Shown: positions 61,341-61,648 of the stretch, one piece after another | Position numbering within the stretch: position 1 is the first letter of the stretch | How the letters are laid out: each line of letters starts with the position of its first letter | Assembly: GCA_002067795.1 (NCBI GenBank) | Contig: MVQI01000076.1 | Span: 1-61,648 of the forward strand | From: Methanosaeta sp. PtaB.Bin039 | Lineage (GTDB): Archaea; Halobacteriota; Methanosarcinia; Methanotrichales; Methanotrichaceae | Length of the DNA: 61,648 bases | Direction: 5' to 3' | Notes under the pieces: generated by a model | Seen by the model: only the letters and a program-made list of their open reading frames with translations | Told to the model about the DNA's origin: nothing | Databases searched by the model: none | Translations under genes and position numbers: made by a program

Positions 61341-61648
61341 TATTATCACCTAAGCAGAGAGGGATCACCCTTATTTCAAGGTTGTCGGCAGTCACTGATC
61401 CAAGAGCGCCTTCTCATATGTGGATTGGATAAAAATCACCATCGAAAATCGCGGTTATTCGCAGATACAAGATTTGCCGGAACTGGAAAGATACATGCCT
61501 GGCCGCTTGATTGCCGATCCGAGGGCAGCAGAAGTGCGACGACTCGGATCGCAGTCTCAAGATAAAGGTCTCAATCGCCATGAGCACATCGCCATGAGCA
61601 CACCGCCATAAGCCACATCGCCATAAGCCAGGTCTCTTAGTAGCTCAA
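61341..61648. other. Region upstream of argG to the window end
   Basis: Apart from the argG ribosome site and the short tandem repeat at 61574-61630 no gene is supported. The reading on either strand is interrupted or has low complexity. Confidence 0.35.
61574..61630. repeat. Four short tandem repeats of 14-15 bp
   Basis: Units 1 and 2 are ATCGCCATGAGCAC; units 3 and 4 carry CATAAGCC in place of CATGAGC. The four follow one another without spacers close to the window edge. The function is unknown. Confidence 0.7.

Overview
The window looks like chromosomal DNA of a methanogenic archaeon, most likely of the Methanothrix (Methanosaeta) type; the genus is an inference from gene content and could not be checked by a search. 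Supporting genes include PAN, two CDC48/VAT-type AAA ATPases, membrane-anchored LonB, archaeal MBF1, PurP, AMP phosphorylase, an archaeal Hpt, a DUF2111 protein of the kind known from methanogens, and a beta-RFA-P synthase for methanopterin. Many genes are preceded by TATA-like boxes close to the start, and several use TTG or GTG starts backed by GGTGA or GGAGG ribosome sites.

Layout. 1-16 kb holds secreted or surface proteins (triple Cache, a WD-like/PKD repeat protein, a Tyr-rich protein), an AI-2E transporter, an Fe-S protein, the purP / double-SIS / phosphoesterase group and remains of IS200/IS605 TnpB elements. 16-24 kb holds a tandem SagB-type nitroreductase, an alpha-glucan phosphorylase and a large hybrid histidine kinase. 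24-31 kb holds two DMT permeases, pheA, a class II HMG-CoA reductase, a chorismate-lyase-like/RFAP-synthase fusion, an M42 peptidase and a TPR protein. 32-39 kb holds PAN divergent from MBF1-Sua5-nucleotidyltransferase, then AMP phosphorylase-HDAC-like deacylase-DUF89. 39-44 kb holds a PAC2-family protein, small secreted proteins and an APC permease. 44-57 kb holds the two CDC48 ATPases, Hpt, a DUF357 protein, HisF, TldD and LonB. 57-61.6 kb holds an ArsR-like regulator, small membrane or secreted proteins, GNAT-DUF2111 and argG.

How the genes fit together. Protein quality control dominates (PAN, 2x CDC48, LonB, TldD, PAC2, M42). Nucleotide metabolism is represented by PurP, Hpt, AMP phosphorylase and its two partners. 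Biosynthesis includes His, Arg and Phe, mevalonate, and the aryl precursor of methanopterin. I see no rRNA, tRNA or CRISPR array. The strongest leads for something new are the chorismate-lyase/RFAPS fusion, the AMP phosphorylase-deacylase-DUF89 operon, the purP-linked double-SIS protein, a compact element of three consecutive perfect hairpins at 14.38-14.50 kb, and a 1.26 kb non-coding tract with an orphan promoter and three 20-bp tandem repeats near 50.4 kb.
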